Below are positions 1 to 7,528 of a DNA stretch of 46,749 bases, piece by piece (the stretch's first letter is position 1; every line of letters begins with the position of its first letter). The notes under the pieces were generated by a model. It had not been told where the DNA came from and made no database searches. It saw only the letters and a program-made list of their open reading frames with translations. The translations under genes and the position numbers were made by a program. The DNA is from Verrucomicrobiota bacterium (GTDB lineage: Bacteria > Verrucomicrobiota > Verrucomicrobiia > Limisphaerales > UBA9464). Where the stretch lies: positions 1 to 46,749 of the forward strand of contig JANYCC010000234.1 of the NCBI GenBank assembly GCA_025360495.1. The letters run 5' to 3'.

Positions 1-1
1 A

Positions 2-421
2 GATCTCGACATCAGTGTGTGCCGGGCCGGGGGGCACGGCGGCCAGGGCGTCAACACCACCGATTCCGCCGTGCGAATCGTCCATCGGCCGAGTGGGCTC
101 GAGGTGCGCTGTCAGGACGAACGCTCCCAACACAAGAACAAGGCCAAGGCGATGATCGTCCTTCGGTCCCGTTTGCTGGAGCGGATGGTGGCCGAAGATC
201 ACGCAAAGTATTCCGCCGAGCGCAAGGGCCAGGTCGGGACCGGCGAGCGCTCTGAGAAGATCCGCACCTATAATTTCCCGCAAAATCGCGTCACCGACCA
301 TCGGATCGAGCTCACCCTCTATAACCTGGCAGCATTGATCGGCGGCGATCTCGACCCGATTCTCGGTCCGCTCATGGATGAGGAACTGCGCACCCGCCTC
401 GCCGAAGTCAACGCACAGTGA
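2..421 (+). CDS. prfA: Peptide chain release factor 1, C-terminal part (5' end off window)
   Basis: The open frame enters from the left edge and gives about 139 residues of a class I release factor. This factor recognises stop codons and triggers peptidyl-tRNA hydrolysis in the ribosomal A site. The catalytic GGQ tripeptide is visible in GGHGGQGVN, followed by the conserved [13 protein letters not shown] block and [13 protein letters not shown]. The C-terminus ([17 protein letters not shown]) fits RF1 rather than RF2. The stop-codon-recognition domain lies outside the window. The stop at 419-421 is followed after 17 bases by the ATG of a HAD phosphatase, so the two are probably co-transcribed. 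The gene usually found after prfA, prmC, is not here. Identification is secure; only the start is missing. Confidence 0.96.
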   Translation, partial: DLDISVCRAGGHGGQGVNTTDSAVRIVHRPSGLEVRCQDERSQHKNKAKAMIVLRSRLLERMVAEDHAKYSAERKGQVGTGERSEKIRTYNFPQNRVTDHRIELTLYNLAALIGGDLDPILGPLMDEELRTRLAEVNAQ

Positions 422-438
422 TCGCACCGCTTCCACCC

Positions 439-1026
439 ATGTCCCCACCTCTCGGACTGATCTTCGACTGCGACGGCACCCTGGCCGACACCATGCCCCT
501 CCATTGGCGCGCCTGGTCGGCGATCAGTGCCCGCCATCGCTTTGAATTCACGGAATCCAGATTCTATGCCCTCGGGGGGGTGCCCACCCGCGACATCCTG
601 AAGCTGATCGCCACCGAACAGAGCCGTGTCGACTTGGATCCACTCGCGGTGGCCAGGGAAAAGGAGACGATCTACCTGGAACTGCTCCCCCAGGTCGGAC
701 CGGTTCGCGAAGTGGTCGAAATCGCCCGGGAACACCAAGGCCGGATTCCCATGGCGGTCGCCTCGGGAGGATCGCGTCACGCCATCCGGAGGGTCTTGGA
801 ACATCTCGGGATCCACGGGTGGTTCCAAACGGTGGTCACCAGTGAGGACGTGACCCGGCAGAAGCCCGAACCGGACATCTTCTTGGAAGCCGCCCGCCGG
901 ATGGGGATCGATCCGGCTCGCTGCCGGGCTTTCGAGGACACCGATTTGGGGATGCAATCGATCCGCGCAGCCGGAATGGAAGCGGTGGACGTCCGGCCCT
1001 TGCGCGGATGGGTGATGCCGGGTTGA
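439..1026 (+). CDS. HAD-superfamily hydrolase, beta-phosphoglucomutase/phosphatase type
   Basis: A 195-residue haloacid-dehalogenase-like phosphatase. Motif I is FDCDGTLAD, with nucleophile D10 and acid/base D12. Motif II is the Ser/Gly-rich VASGGS. Motif III is the lysine of RQKPEPD. Motif IV is FEDTDLG, which binds Mg2+. The helical cap after motif I (LHWRAWSAI and onward) is the subfamily I type found in beta-phosphoglucomutases and sugar-phosphate phosphatases. ATG 439 is preferred because motif I then sits at residue 10; an in-frame GTG at 418 would overlap the prfA stop. The substrate cannot be read from the sequence. It is convergent with the PQQ propeller gene ending at 1049. Confidence 0.88.
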   Translation: MSPPLGLIFDCDGTLADTMPLHWRAWSAISARHRFEFTESRFYALGGVPTRDILKLIATEQSRVDLDPLAVAREKETIYLELLPQVGPVREVVEIAREHQGRIPMAVASGGSRHAIRRVLEHLGIHGWFQTVVTSEDVTRQKPEPDIFLEAARRMGIDPARCRAFEDTDLGMQSIRAAGMEAVDVRPLRGWVMPG

Positions 1027-1048
1027 TCCCCGGATCCCGGCGCACGGA

Positions 1049-2275
1049 CTATTGCGACTGGAGGCAAACCAGATCGCCGCGGTCATTACGGGCGTAGATC
1101 CGCCCATTCGCCACCACCGGCGTGGTCCAACAGGTCTTGCCCAAAAGCTGGCGGCGCCCGATTTCCTGATAACCGTTCCGGGACGCTTTGAACGAAACGA
1201 TTTCCCCCGATTCCGTCAGGGCGAGCACCTGCGGACCGACTCCGATGGTGGTCCCATAGCCGAAGCCGGCCTGGGACCAGAGGAGCTTGCCATCCTCGAG
1301 ATTCAGCGCCACCGCCCGGCACGGCGAGCCTTGGCGGCCGTCGATGCCGTACAACGTGTTCTCGTACACCACGCTATTGTTCATGGCGTTCTTCAACTCG
1401 GTGTTGGTCCAGACCGCCGTGAGTTGGGTGCCGTCGAAGCCCAACATCTCACAACTCATGTTGCCCGAGATGAAGATCCGGGTGCCGTTGGCCAGCACTG
1501 TCGGGGTCGAGGCCGTCAGGTCGAATCCCGCCTTGAACGGACGCCGCGCGATCTCGGCACCGTCCTTTTCCGACAACACGCAGAAGCCCTTTCCATCAAG
1601 TGCCGCGATGAATTTCTTGCCGCCCTGTTTGAAGACCACCGGGGTGGAGTATCCCGGATGATATGCGGCTTGCGAGGTCCACAGGACGTGGCCCGTTGCC
1701 AGGTCCAGCGCCGTGACCTTTCCCGAGCTCAACAACACGCTTCCCCCGTCGATCAGCGGTGAACTCGCATAACCCCATTGGGGGGCAGGCTCGCCGAGGA
1801 TCGTCGCCAGGTTCGCCTGCCAAAGCACGGCGCCCTTGGCGGTCGAAAGGCAGAAAACCTGACCATCCTTGCTGACGGTGAGGACCTTGTCCCCGACCAC
1901 CGTAGGGGTCGCATTGGGTCCGCCCGGATGCATTCTCGGCATCAGTTGGGCCGGGTACTCATGCTTCCACTTCACCTCACCGGTCGCGGCATCGAAGCAG
2001 AAAAGGGTCTCCTGTGATTTCTCGTCGTGGCCAAGGGCATAGGCGCGTCCACCCGCGACGGTGACCGCGGAGTAGCCCCGGCCCACGCTGGTTTGCCACC
2101 CGGATTTCCATTTCCCGAGATCCGTCCCGTAGCCGTCGGCCGGAGCGGTGTTGTCCCCCTTCGGTCCGAGCCAATTCGGCCAATCGCCGCAATGAACTGC
2201 CCCGGCGAAAAGAGCCAGGCCCAGCGCGGCGGTGGCGGGGATCGGAAACAGGCGGGGGAACAAGGAACGGTTCAT
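1049..2275 (-). CDS. Secreted PQQ-type beta-propeller protein (BamB-like repeats)
   Basis: A 408-residue protein with an N-terminal signal peptide: Arg near the start, a hydrophobic run ALGLALFAGA, then a likely cleavage site near residue 30. The body consists of repeated blades with the PQQ-repeat pattern, for example CFDAATGEVKWKHEYP, CLSTAKGAVLWQANL and ALDLATGHVLWTSQ, each carrying the G-x-x-x-W signature. Such proteins fold as eight-bladed propellers. In Verrucomicrobia and Planctomycetes many are extracytoplasmic proteins of unknown role; few are true quinoprotein dehydrogenases. No CxxCH is present. It starts 17 bases after the GYF-RDD gene stop on the same strand, suggesting a two-gene unit. 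Function beyond the fold is unknown. Confidence 0.87.
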   Translation of the reverse strand: MNRSLFPRLFPIPATAALGLALFAGAVHCGDWPNWLGPKGDNTAPADGYGTDLGKWKSGWQTSVGRGYSAVTVAGGRAYALGHDEKSQETLFCFDAATGEVKWKHEYPAQLMPRMHPGGPNATPTVVGDKVLTVSKDGQVFCLSTAKGAVLWQANLATILGEPAPQWGYASSPLIDGGSVLLSSGKVTALDLATGHVLWTSQAAYHPGYSTPVVFKQGGKKFIAALDGKGFCVLSEKDGAEIARRPFKAGFDLTASTPTVLANGTRIFISGNMSCEMLGFDGTQLTAVWTNTELKNAMNNSVVYENTLYGIDGRQGSPCRAVALNLEDGKLLWSQAGFGYGTTIGVGPQVLALTESGEIVSFKASRNGYQEIGRRQLLGKTCWTTPVVANGRIYARNDRGDLVCLQSQ

Positions 2276-2291
2276 GGTTGGAATGGGAGTC

Positions 2292-2993
2292 TTAAGCCAC
2301 GAGCGACGGGCGGGGCAGGCGGATCACCTGGGTGTCGGCGATGAGGTCGTGCAAGGCCTGTCGCAAGGGGTTGGTCAACACCAGCAGAAACCCGGCACCC
2401 AAGGGCATGATCGAAAGCGCCTCCGCGGCGAACCGCACCAGGGCGCGCGAGAAAGTCAGACGGGAACCGTCGCAACGGACGATCCGCAGCCCCAGGAGGA
2501 GCTTGCCCGGCGTGGCGCCGAAGGAGGTGTTGAACCCGACGTGGTACAGGAGGAGGACCGGGAGGTGAAAACTGACCATCATCGCGTAAAACCGGAGAAC
2601 GATCCCCAGGTCCGGAACCGGCTTGCGGGCGGTTTCCATGACGGCGTTCTGCAATTCGTTCCATTCCCGGCCCCACGGCAGGGAGACCAGGCTGACAATC
2701 AGGAGGCCAAGCATTCCATCAAACAGAAACGCCGCGGCTCGGAACGGGAAGGGGGCCAACTGGGCCCGCGGTTCCTCGTGCACCGACCGGACCGGTGGGG
2801 CCTCCATGGCTGGAAGGTCCCATTGGAGTTCCGGTCGCAGCGCGGCTCCGAGCCACTGCCCATCCTCGCTCTCCCAGACCAATGTGGACGGACCCACCCG
2901 CCCATCAAGGATCCATCCGCGCAGCTCATCAATGGATGCCGGACCATATTCGCGGCCATCGCCGGCAATGATTCTGTAAGTGACGCCCTTCAA
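2292..2993 (-). CDS. GYF_2-RDD membrane protein
   Basis: About 233 residues with two parts. The N-terminal 50 or so residues (YRIIAGDGREYGP, then LRGWILDGRVGPSTLVW) match the bacterial GYF_2 domain, a small protein-interaction fold. From about residue 75 an RDD-family region follows, with the opening Arg/Asp signature FPFRAAAFLFDGML and hydrophobic helices near IVSLVSLPW, FHLPVLLLYHVGFN and LSIMPLGAGFLLVLTN, plus the conserved TPGKLLLGLRIV loop. The frame stays open further upstream, over the exonuclease gene, but that would be antisense to a real gene. TTG 2993 is the first start that gives a clean GYF domain, though it lacks a clear Shine-Dalgarno site. RDD proteins have no general defined function; some act in ion transport. 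Confidence 0.82.
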   Translation of the reverse strand: MKGVTYRIIAGDGREYGPASIDELRGWILDGRVGPSTLVWESEDGQWLGAALRPELQWDLPAMEAPPVRSVHEEPRAQLAPFPFRAAAFLFDGMLGLLIVSLVSLPWGREWNELQNAVMETARKPVPDLGIVLRFYAMMVSFHLPVLLLYHVGFNTSFGATPGKLLLGLRIVRCDGSRLTFSRALVRFAAEALSIMPLGAGFLLVLTNPLRQALHDLIADTQVIRLPRPSLVA

Positions 2994-3102
2994 TCCGTCG
3001 GCTGAATAAGGCCCAACTCGTCCCCGTGCAATGCGATTTCCCGTCCCCCGGCGTGAATCGATCCTTTCGCCCGCGCCCGCCGGAGGGTTACCTCTGGGCC
3101 GC

Positions 3103-3825
3103 ATGGCCCGCCTCGTGTTCGACATTGAAACCTCCGCCCTCGGATTGGAGGGCTTCGACGAGGCCCAGATCGAGTATCTGTTCCGCGAGTCGGAACGGCA
3201 GCCCGACGAAACTGCCAAGGCGCTCAAACGCTCGGAGATCCAGCAGCAGTTCAGCCTGTGGCCCTTCACCGCACAGATCGTCTGCGTGGCCATGGTCAAT
3301 GCCGACACCGGCCGCGGACAGGTGCTTTTCCAAGCCGACGACTTCGACGAGGAGGCCGCCGAGGAATCCGGCCCCGTGGAATTCGCACCGCAGGTGGATG
3401 AGGTCGAGATGCTCACCGCTTTCTGGGACGTGGCGCGTCGTTACGATGCCATTGTCACCTTCAACGGACGCGGGTTTGACGTGCCCTTCCTCTACCTCCG
3501 CTCGGCCCTGCTCAATGTGCCGATCTCGCGCAAGGACTGGCTCGGATACCGGTTCCAGACCGAACCCCATTGCGACCTGGCCGAGCAGTTCACCTTTTAC
3601 AACGTCAGCGGCCGCGAAGGCGCCGCACGCCGGTTCAACCTTGATTTCTACTGCAAGGCGTTCGGCATCCCATCGCCCAAGGCCGGGGGGGTCACCGGGC
3701 GCGACATCGGTGAACTGGTCGCCGAGGGGCGCCACCGGGACATCGCCGATTACTGCCTCCGCGATGTGAAGGCGACCGTCGAATTATATAAGATCTGGCG
3801 CGACCGCCTCGCCGGAGTCAAGTGA
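3103..3825 (+). CDS. Predicted 3'-5' exonuclease, DEDDy/RNase H-like fold
   Basis: A 240-residue protein with the three exonuclease motifs in order. ExoI is VFDIETSA, with D7 and E9 as metal ligands. ExoII is TFNGRGFDVPFLYLR. ExoIII is DYCLRDVKATVELY, which carries the Tyr and Asp expected of a DEDDy enzyme. This arrangement matches the family of stand-alone predicted PolB-like 3'-5' exonucleases. ATG 3103 is chosen because the protein then starts right at the first beta-strand; a GGAGGG lies about 15 bases upstream. A longer start at 3031 would add a Pro/Arg-rich leader. It ends in a close junction with the GT2 gene, whose ATG is at 3834. Substrate and role are not known. Confidence 0.85.
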   Translation: MARLVFDIETSALGLEGFDEAQIEYLFRESERQPDETAKALKRSEIQQQFSLWPFTAQIVCVAMVNADTGRGQVLFQADDFDEEAAEESGPVEFAPQVDEVEMLTAFWDVARRYDAIVTFNGRGFDVPFLYLRSALLNVPISRKDWLGYRFQTEPHCDLAEQFTFYNVSGREGAARRFNLDFYCKAFGIPSPKAGGVTGRDIGELVAEGRHRDIADYCLRDVKATVELYKIWRDRLAGVK

Positions 3826-3833
3826 GCCCACCG

Positions 3834-4778
3834 ATGAAAGTCAGTGTCGCCATCATCACCTACCGGCATGAACGCTATATCGGCGAAGCCTTGGACGGTG
3901 TGCTGGCCCAGCGCGGGGTCGACTCCCTTGAGGTCCTCGTCAGTGACGATTGTTCACCGGATGGGACCCGGGCGGTCGTCGAATCATACATCCGGCGACA
4001 TCCCGATTTGATCCGGTTGCGACCGATCGAACGCAATCTCGGGGTCGGGCGGAACATCGTGGAGACCCTGCGGGCGTGCCGGGGGGAATACATCGCCTTT
4101 CTGGAAGGCGATGATTACTGGACCCGGCCCGACAAACTGGCCCGGCAACTGGCGTTGCTGGAGGCCCGGCCGGACGCGTCCTTTTGCTATCACCGGGTCA
4201 ACGCGGTGGCCGATGATGATCGCCGCGTGCTCTACGAACTGCCCGGACCGCAACGGCGGCAGGCGGAGATTGAAGCCCGCGACCTGACCCAGGAGAACCC
4301 GGTGTCACTCTCGTCGGTGATGATGCGCCGCTCCATGCTCCCCGATTTTGATGAGACCGCCTACGCCCAGAAGATCCTGGACTGGCCGCTGCTGCTGTTG
4401 TTGGCCAGTCGGGGGAAGGGTTTGTATCTGGACGAGCTGATGGGCTGTTATCGGTGGCATGCGACGAGCGTCCACACCTCGTTGTCCCCGGAGGGTCGGA
4501 TGCGGGACTGTGGTGCCGGGTTGAAGTGGGTGCTGCCGCGCGTGCCCGAATCCATCCGCAGCGACCTGGCCGAGACCGTCGCCCGACATCATTATGCGCG
4601 CATGGGTGAATTGGAGCGGTTGGGACGGCTTCCTGAAGCGCGGGCGGAGTTATGGAACTGCAGTCGGACCCATTTCCAGGCCGGGCAGTGGTGGCGTCCG
4701 CATCTGCTACGATCCTTCGTGCGCCTGAATCTCCCGTTCCTCCGGCTGCGGAAAAGCCGGGGCAAGGCCGGCGGCTAA
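3834..4778 (+). CDS. Glycosyltransferase family 2
   Basis: A 314-residue GT-A glycosyltransferase. It opens with the nucleotide-binding strand VSVAIITYRHERYIGEAL. Then come SDDCSPDGT, which contacts the nucleotide, and the DxD-type metal site in LEGDDYWTRPDKL. A cysteine/tyrosine-rich acceptor region follows around FCYHRVNAV. The C-terminal 60 residues are basic (LRLRKSRGK at the end) with no membrane segment. ATG 3834 is 8 bases after the exonuclease stop; the frame could also begin at GTG 3822, which would overlap it. It is the first gene of the surface-glycan region and converges with another GT2 across an inverted-repeat element. Donor and acceptor are unknown. Confidence 0.9.
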   Translation: MKVSVAIITYRHERYIGEALDGVLAQRGVDSLEVLVSDDCSPDGTRAVVESYIRRHPDLIRLRPIERNLGVGRNIVETLRACRGEYIAFLEGDDYWTRPDKLARQLALLEARPDASFCYHRVNAVADDDRRVLYELPGPQRRQAEIEARDLTQENPVSLSSVMMRRSMLPDFDETAYAQKILDWPLLLLLASRGKGLYLDELMGCYRWHATSVHTSLSPEGRMRDCGAGLKWVLPRVPESIRSDLAETVARHHYARMGELERLGRLPEARAELWNCSRTHFQAGQWWRPHLLRSFVRLNLPFLRLRKSRGKAGG

Positions 4779-4798
4779 GGGCCAGAGAAACCTGGGGA

Positions 4799-4942
4799 TT
4801 TCACGCCAAGAACGCTAAGGACGCCAAGATCAGGGAGGGTTTCACGATCCAAGAACCGTCACCAAACAGTGAACGACGACCTGCCCATCGGATCGGAACC
4901 GTTGCCTCTTTCTTTGCGTCCTTGGCGATCTTTGCGTGAGAT
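4799..4942. repeat. Imperfect inverted-repeat element between convergent genes
   Basis: The 182-base gap between two convergent GT2 genes holds two 30-base arms, 4800-4829 and 4911-4940, that are inverted copies of each other (25 of 30 positions pair by eye count). Each arm is built from an ACGC(C/A)AAG-like unit repeated about three times, with about 81 bases between the arms. A related element lies at 32762-32850, also between convergent genes. Such families of short dispersed repeats are common in Verrucomicrobia. A transcript from either side could fold into a long hairpin, so a bidirectional terminator role is possible. No U-tract is present. Confidence 0.8.
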
Positions 4943-4960
4943 TCTTCCTGCATCCCCGGT

Positions 4961-5989
4961 CTAATCCCGGGCGCTGGAAGCCTTCCGGCCCAGGCGCACC
5001 CACAATCGCTGTTTGGCCTCAAAAAGGATCGGGGGGACATAACGCTTGAGCGACTGCCTGCGTTGGTGCCGGCGCACCCAGTGGTCGAGGGATTGAAATC
5101 CGGGTCCCATGTCCGGGCGGGCTGCCAGTCGGGCGACGCACCACGGCTGGACCAGATAGGAGTGCAACAGCGTGCTGCCGCTCAGCGGGCAATTCCTGAC
5201 GGCGTCGAGGAAATGGCGGGCGATCTCCAGCGGGGGGATCCCGGCGGTTTCAATCATCCAATCCGTCGTGTGCGCCATGATCCTGCCGGATCGTTCCCGG
5301 GCAAAGCTCTTCTGGTCCTGGGATTCATGATAACGTATGAAAACTTGGGGGACCGGATTATAGAGGATGCTCCCCGCCCGGGACAACATGACCGTGAGTT
5401 TGCGGTCGGTATCATAGGCGATGTCGTCCTTGAAGACGGGTGAAGCCGCCTTCAACAAAGGGGTCCGTGCCACCAAAGAGGAAAAGCGGCCCGGGGTCAT
5501 CAGGAGCGCGGCCAGCAGGACCTGCAGACGGTCGGTCTCCCATACGGAATCAATCCGGGGAAATCCCGCGCCGAACCAAAAGCAGAAATTCGCGTCGCAG
5601 CCGAGCGGGGACGACTCCGCCGCCACCTCGAACACCGATGAATGATAGGCCGCGGCTTGGGGGACCCGCTCCAGCGCCTGGAGGGCCTGGGCAAGATGAT
5701 CCGGTCCCCACCAATCGTCGTCGTGCAGGATGGCCGTATAGGTGTCCTGCAGGCCGTCGCCCAGCAGGCTCTGGTGATGGTCCAGCGGGGTCAGTTGGGG
5801 ATCCCGGAAGACATAATGGATCGGCAACCCCGGGAATTCCCGGCAGACCGAACCGGTCTCCCGGTTTCCGCCATTCTCCGAGACCAGAACCCGGCTGATG
5901 CGATGGCGGGCCGTCTGGGCATTGACCGATCGGAGCGCCTGTCTCAGCATGTCCAAGCGGCCGATTGTTGGGAGGATGATGTTGATCAT
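4961..5989 (-). CDS. Glycosyltransferase family 2 (paralogue A of a flanking pair)
   Basis: A 342-residue GT-A enzyme. The N-terminus INIILPTIGRLDMLRQAL is the nucleotide-binding strand, VSENGG the usual acidic contact, and ILHDDDWWGPDHL the DxD metal site. The C-terminal third is Arg-rich and has no obvious membrane helix. It is very similar to the GT2 at 21712-22734: 48 of the first 60 residues are identical by eye, and the HDDDWWGP and FSSLVARTPLL blocks are shared. Both lie on the minus strand, one at each side of the plus-strand sugar operon. Its start is 84 bases from the divergent methyltransferase start at 6074, so the two probably share a promoter region. Specificity is unknown. Confidence 0.9.
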   Translation of the reverse strand: MINIILPTIGRLDMLRQALRSVNAQTARHRISRVLVSENGGNRETGSVCREFPGLPIHYVFRDPQLTPLDHHQSLLGDGLQDTYTAILHDDDWWGPDHLAQALQALERVPQAAAYHSSVFEVAAESSPLGCDANFCFWFGAGFPRIDSVWETDRLQVLLAALLMTPGRFSSLVARTPLLKAASPVFKDDIAYDTDRKLTVMLSRAGSILYNPVPQVFIRYHESQDQKSFARERSGRIMAHTTDWMIETAGIPPLEIARHFLDAVRNCPLSGSTLLHSYLVQPWCVARLAARPDMGPGFQSLDHWVRRHQRRQSLKRYVPPILFEAKQRLWVRLGRKASSARD

Positions 5990-6073
5990 GGACCTGACTG
6001 GACCTTGCAGAAGGCGGTGTTCGCGACTCCGGAGATGAGGTCAGGGCAGGTTGCCGGTGTAAACAAGGAATCA

Positions 6074-7321
6074 ATGAACGCTCCTTCGAAGACTTTGTTG
6101 AGGGGATGTCCCGTCTGTGGACACGGTCAGGGCGGTTTCCTCCACCACCAGGGATTCGTGCTGCCCGACCGGCATCCCTTGCGAAACGGTTACGATGTGG
6201 TCGGGTGTGGGCGATGCGATTTCGTGTTTGCCGACTCGGCGGCGTCCCAGTCGGACTACGATTTGTATTATTCCGACTTTTCCAAGTATGAGGACAACCA
6301 CACCGGCACCGGGGGCGGGGAATCGGTCCTGGACTCGGACCGGGTAGGGGAGGTGGCGCGGGAGATCGACCGGTTCCTGCAGGGACACCCGGCGCGGATC
6401 CTGGATATAGGCTGTGCCAATGGCGGGATTTTGAGGGAGTTGAAGCGATTGGGCCACCAACGGTTGGCCGGAGTCGATCCGTCGGCCGCCTGTGTGGACC
6501 ACGTCCAAAACCGGCTCGGGATCGAGGCCCATCGGGCCAGCCTGTTCGACATGCCCGTCGTCGTCGGGCCTCGTGACCTCATCATCCTGTCGCATGTCCT
6601 GGAACATGTCCTCGACCTGCGGGGCTGCCTGGGCAGGGTGGGTGCTTTCCTGGATCCGGAGGGTGTGATCTACGCGGAGGTCCCGGATGCGATGCGGTAT
6701 GCCGATTTCGTCACGTCGCCCTTCCAGGACTTCAACACGGAACACATCAACCACTTCACCGAAGTCTCGCTCGACAACCTGTTCAGCGGGGCCGGATTTG
6801 AAAGGGTGGGGGGCGGTGCCAAGATCATGGAATCGGCCCCGGGCATGCCGTATCCGGCCATTTTCTCATTTTATAAGAAACGGTCCCCACCCGATGCGGC
6901 GGATTATAGAAAGGATCCCGCGATCGACGGGAGCATCCGTCGTTATCGGGACGCTTCCCAGGGGATCATCGATCGCGTCAATGACCTGCTCCATCGGGAA
7001 TTCCGGGGAGATGGGGAGGTCCTGGTGTGGGGCACGGGCCAACTGACCCTGAAATTGCTGGCGATGTCCGGATTGGGAAAACTGAGGATCAGAAACTTCA
7101 TCGATTCCAATCCCGTGTTCCGCGGAAAGGTCCTCAACGGCGTGCGGATAATCCATCCGGACGAAATGGGGAACGACCTTGGGGGATTGAAAATTCTGAT
7201 CACCTCGACCATCCATGAACAGGCCATCCGTGCGGATATCACGGGGAGATATAAGCTGCCGAATCCCCTGGTGGGCCTGGGAACCTGTATGCGCCCGTCG
7301 GGATCCCACCTGCCCGGCTGA
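6074..7321 (+). CDS. Zinc-site class I SAM methyltransferase with C-terminal sugar C-methyltransferase domain
   Basis: A 415-residue protein in three parts. Residues 8-50 hold a four-cysteine zinc-binding site (CPVCGHG, later CGRCDFVF). Residues about 90-230 form a SAM-binding Rossmann domain (ILDIGCANGGILRELKRLG, then the SHVLEHVLD motif). The last 130 residues are the C-terminal domain of the NDP-sugar C-methyltransferase family (VLVWGTGQLTLKLLAMSG, FIDSNPVFRGKVLNG). This architecture is that of TylC3/CloU-like enzymes that methylate keto-deoxysugars at carbon. Here it might act on a CDP-keto sugar made by the following genes. ATG 6074 has AAGGAA just upstream; the frame remains open further 5' but runs over the GT2 gene. 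It is the first gene of the long plus-strand operon. Confidence 0.88.
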   Translation: MNAPSKTLLRGCPVCGHGQGGFLHHQGFVLPDRHPLRNGYDVVGCGRCDFVFADSAASQSDYDLYYSDFSKYEDNHTGTGGGESVLDSDRVGEVAREIDRFLQGHPARILDIGCANGGILRELKRLGHQRLAGVDPSAACVDHVQNRLGIEAHRASLFDMPVVVGPRDLIILSHVLEHVLDLRGCLGRVGAFLDPEGVIYAEVPDAMRYADFVTSPFQDFNTEHINHFTEVSLDNLFSGAGFERVGGGAKIMESAPGMPYPAIFSFYKKRSPPDAADYRKDPAIDGSIRRYRDASQGIIDRVNDLLHREFRGDGEVLVWGTGQLTLKLLAMSGLGKLRIRNFIDSNPVFRGKVLNGVRIIHPDEMGNDLGGLKILITSTIHEQAIRADITGRYKLPNPLVGLGTCMRPSGSHLPG

Positions 7322-7528
7322 GCGGGATCGGAGTTCGGAGTTCGGAGTGGGAACCGATCAGGTGCGGTCGATGACGGGGTCCGGGGCGGGGACCTCCGCG
7401 GGGCCGGCGTATGCGGGAAAAGCCCGGTGTGAATGCCGGTTGTCCTCGCTCTGGGCTTGCGGTCAGGCGCCATTGAAAAGACGCTCTTGGGGTCTGGCGT
7501 GACCGTTCACGCCTCCGTCAAAGTGTCC
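7322..7528. repeat. 207-base gap before rfbG with short tandem GAGTTCG units
   Basis: Directly after the methyltransferase stop there are two exact 7-base units, GAGTTCG at 7331-7337 and 7338-7344, followed by a degenerate third (GAGTGGG). Tandem GGAGTTC arrays of this kind recur in verrucomicrobial intergenic DNA. The stem GATCCC/GGGATC (7302-7307 with 7324-7329) spans the stop codon but has no U-tract. An open frame runs through the gap into rfbG but has no gene-like content. This is the largest gap inside the plus-strand block, so a secondary promoter for rfbG onward is plausible, although I see no convincing -35/-10 pair. Confidence 0.5.

Noticed and set aside
7302-7329. GATCCC/GGGATC hairpin at the methyltransferase stop as a terminator
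   Set aside because: It overlaps the stop codon, has no U-tract and has a long loop; the operon seems to continue.
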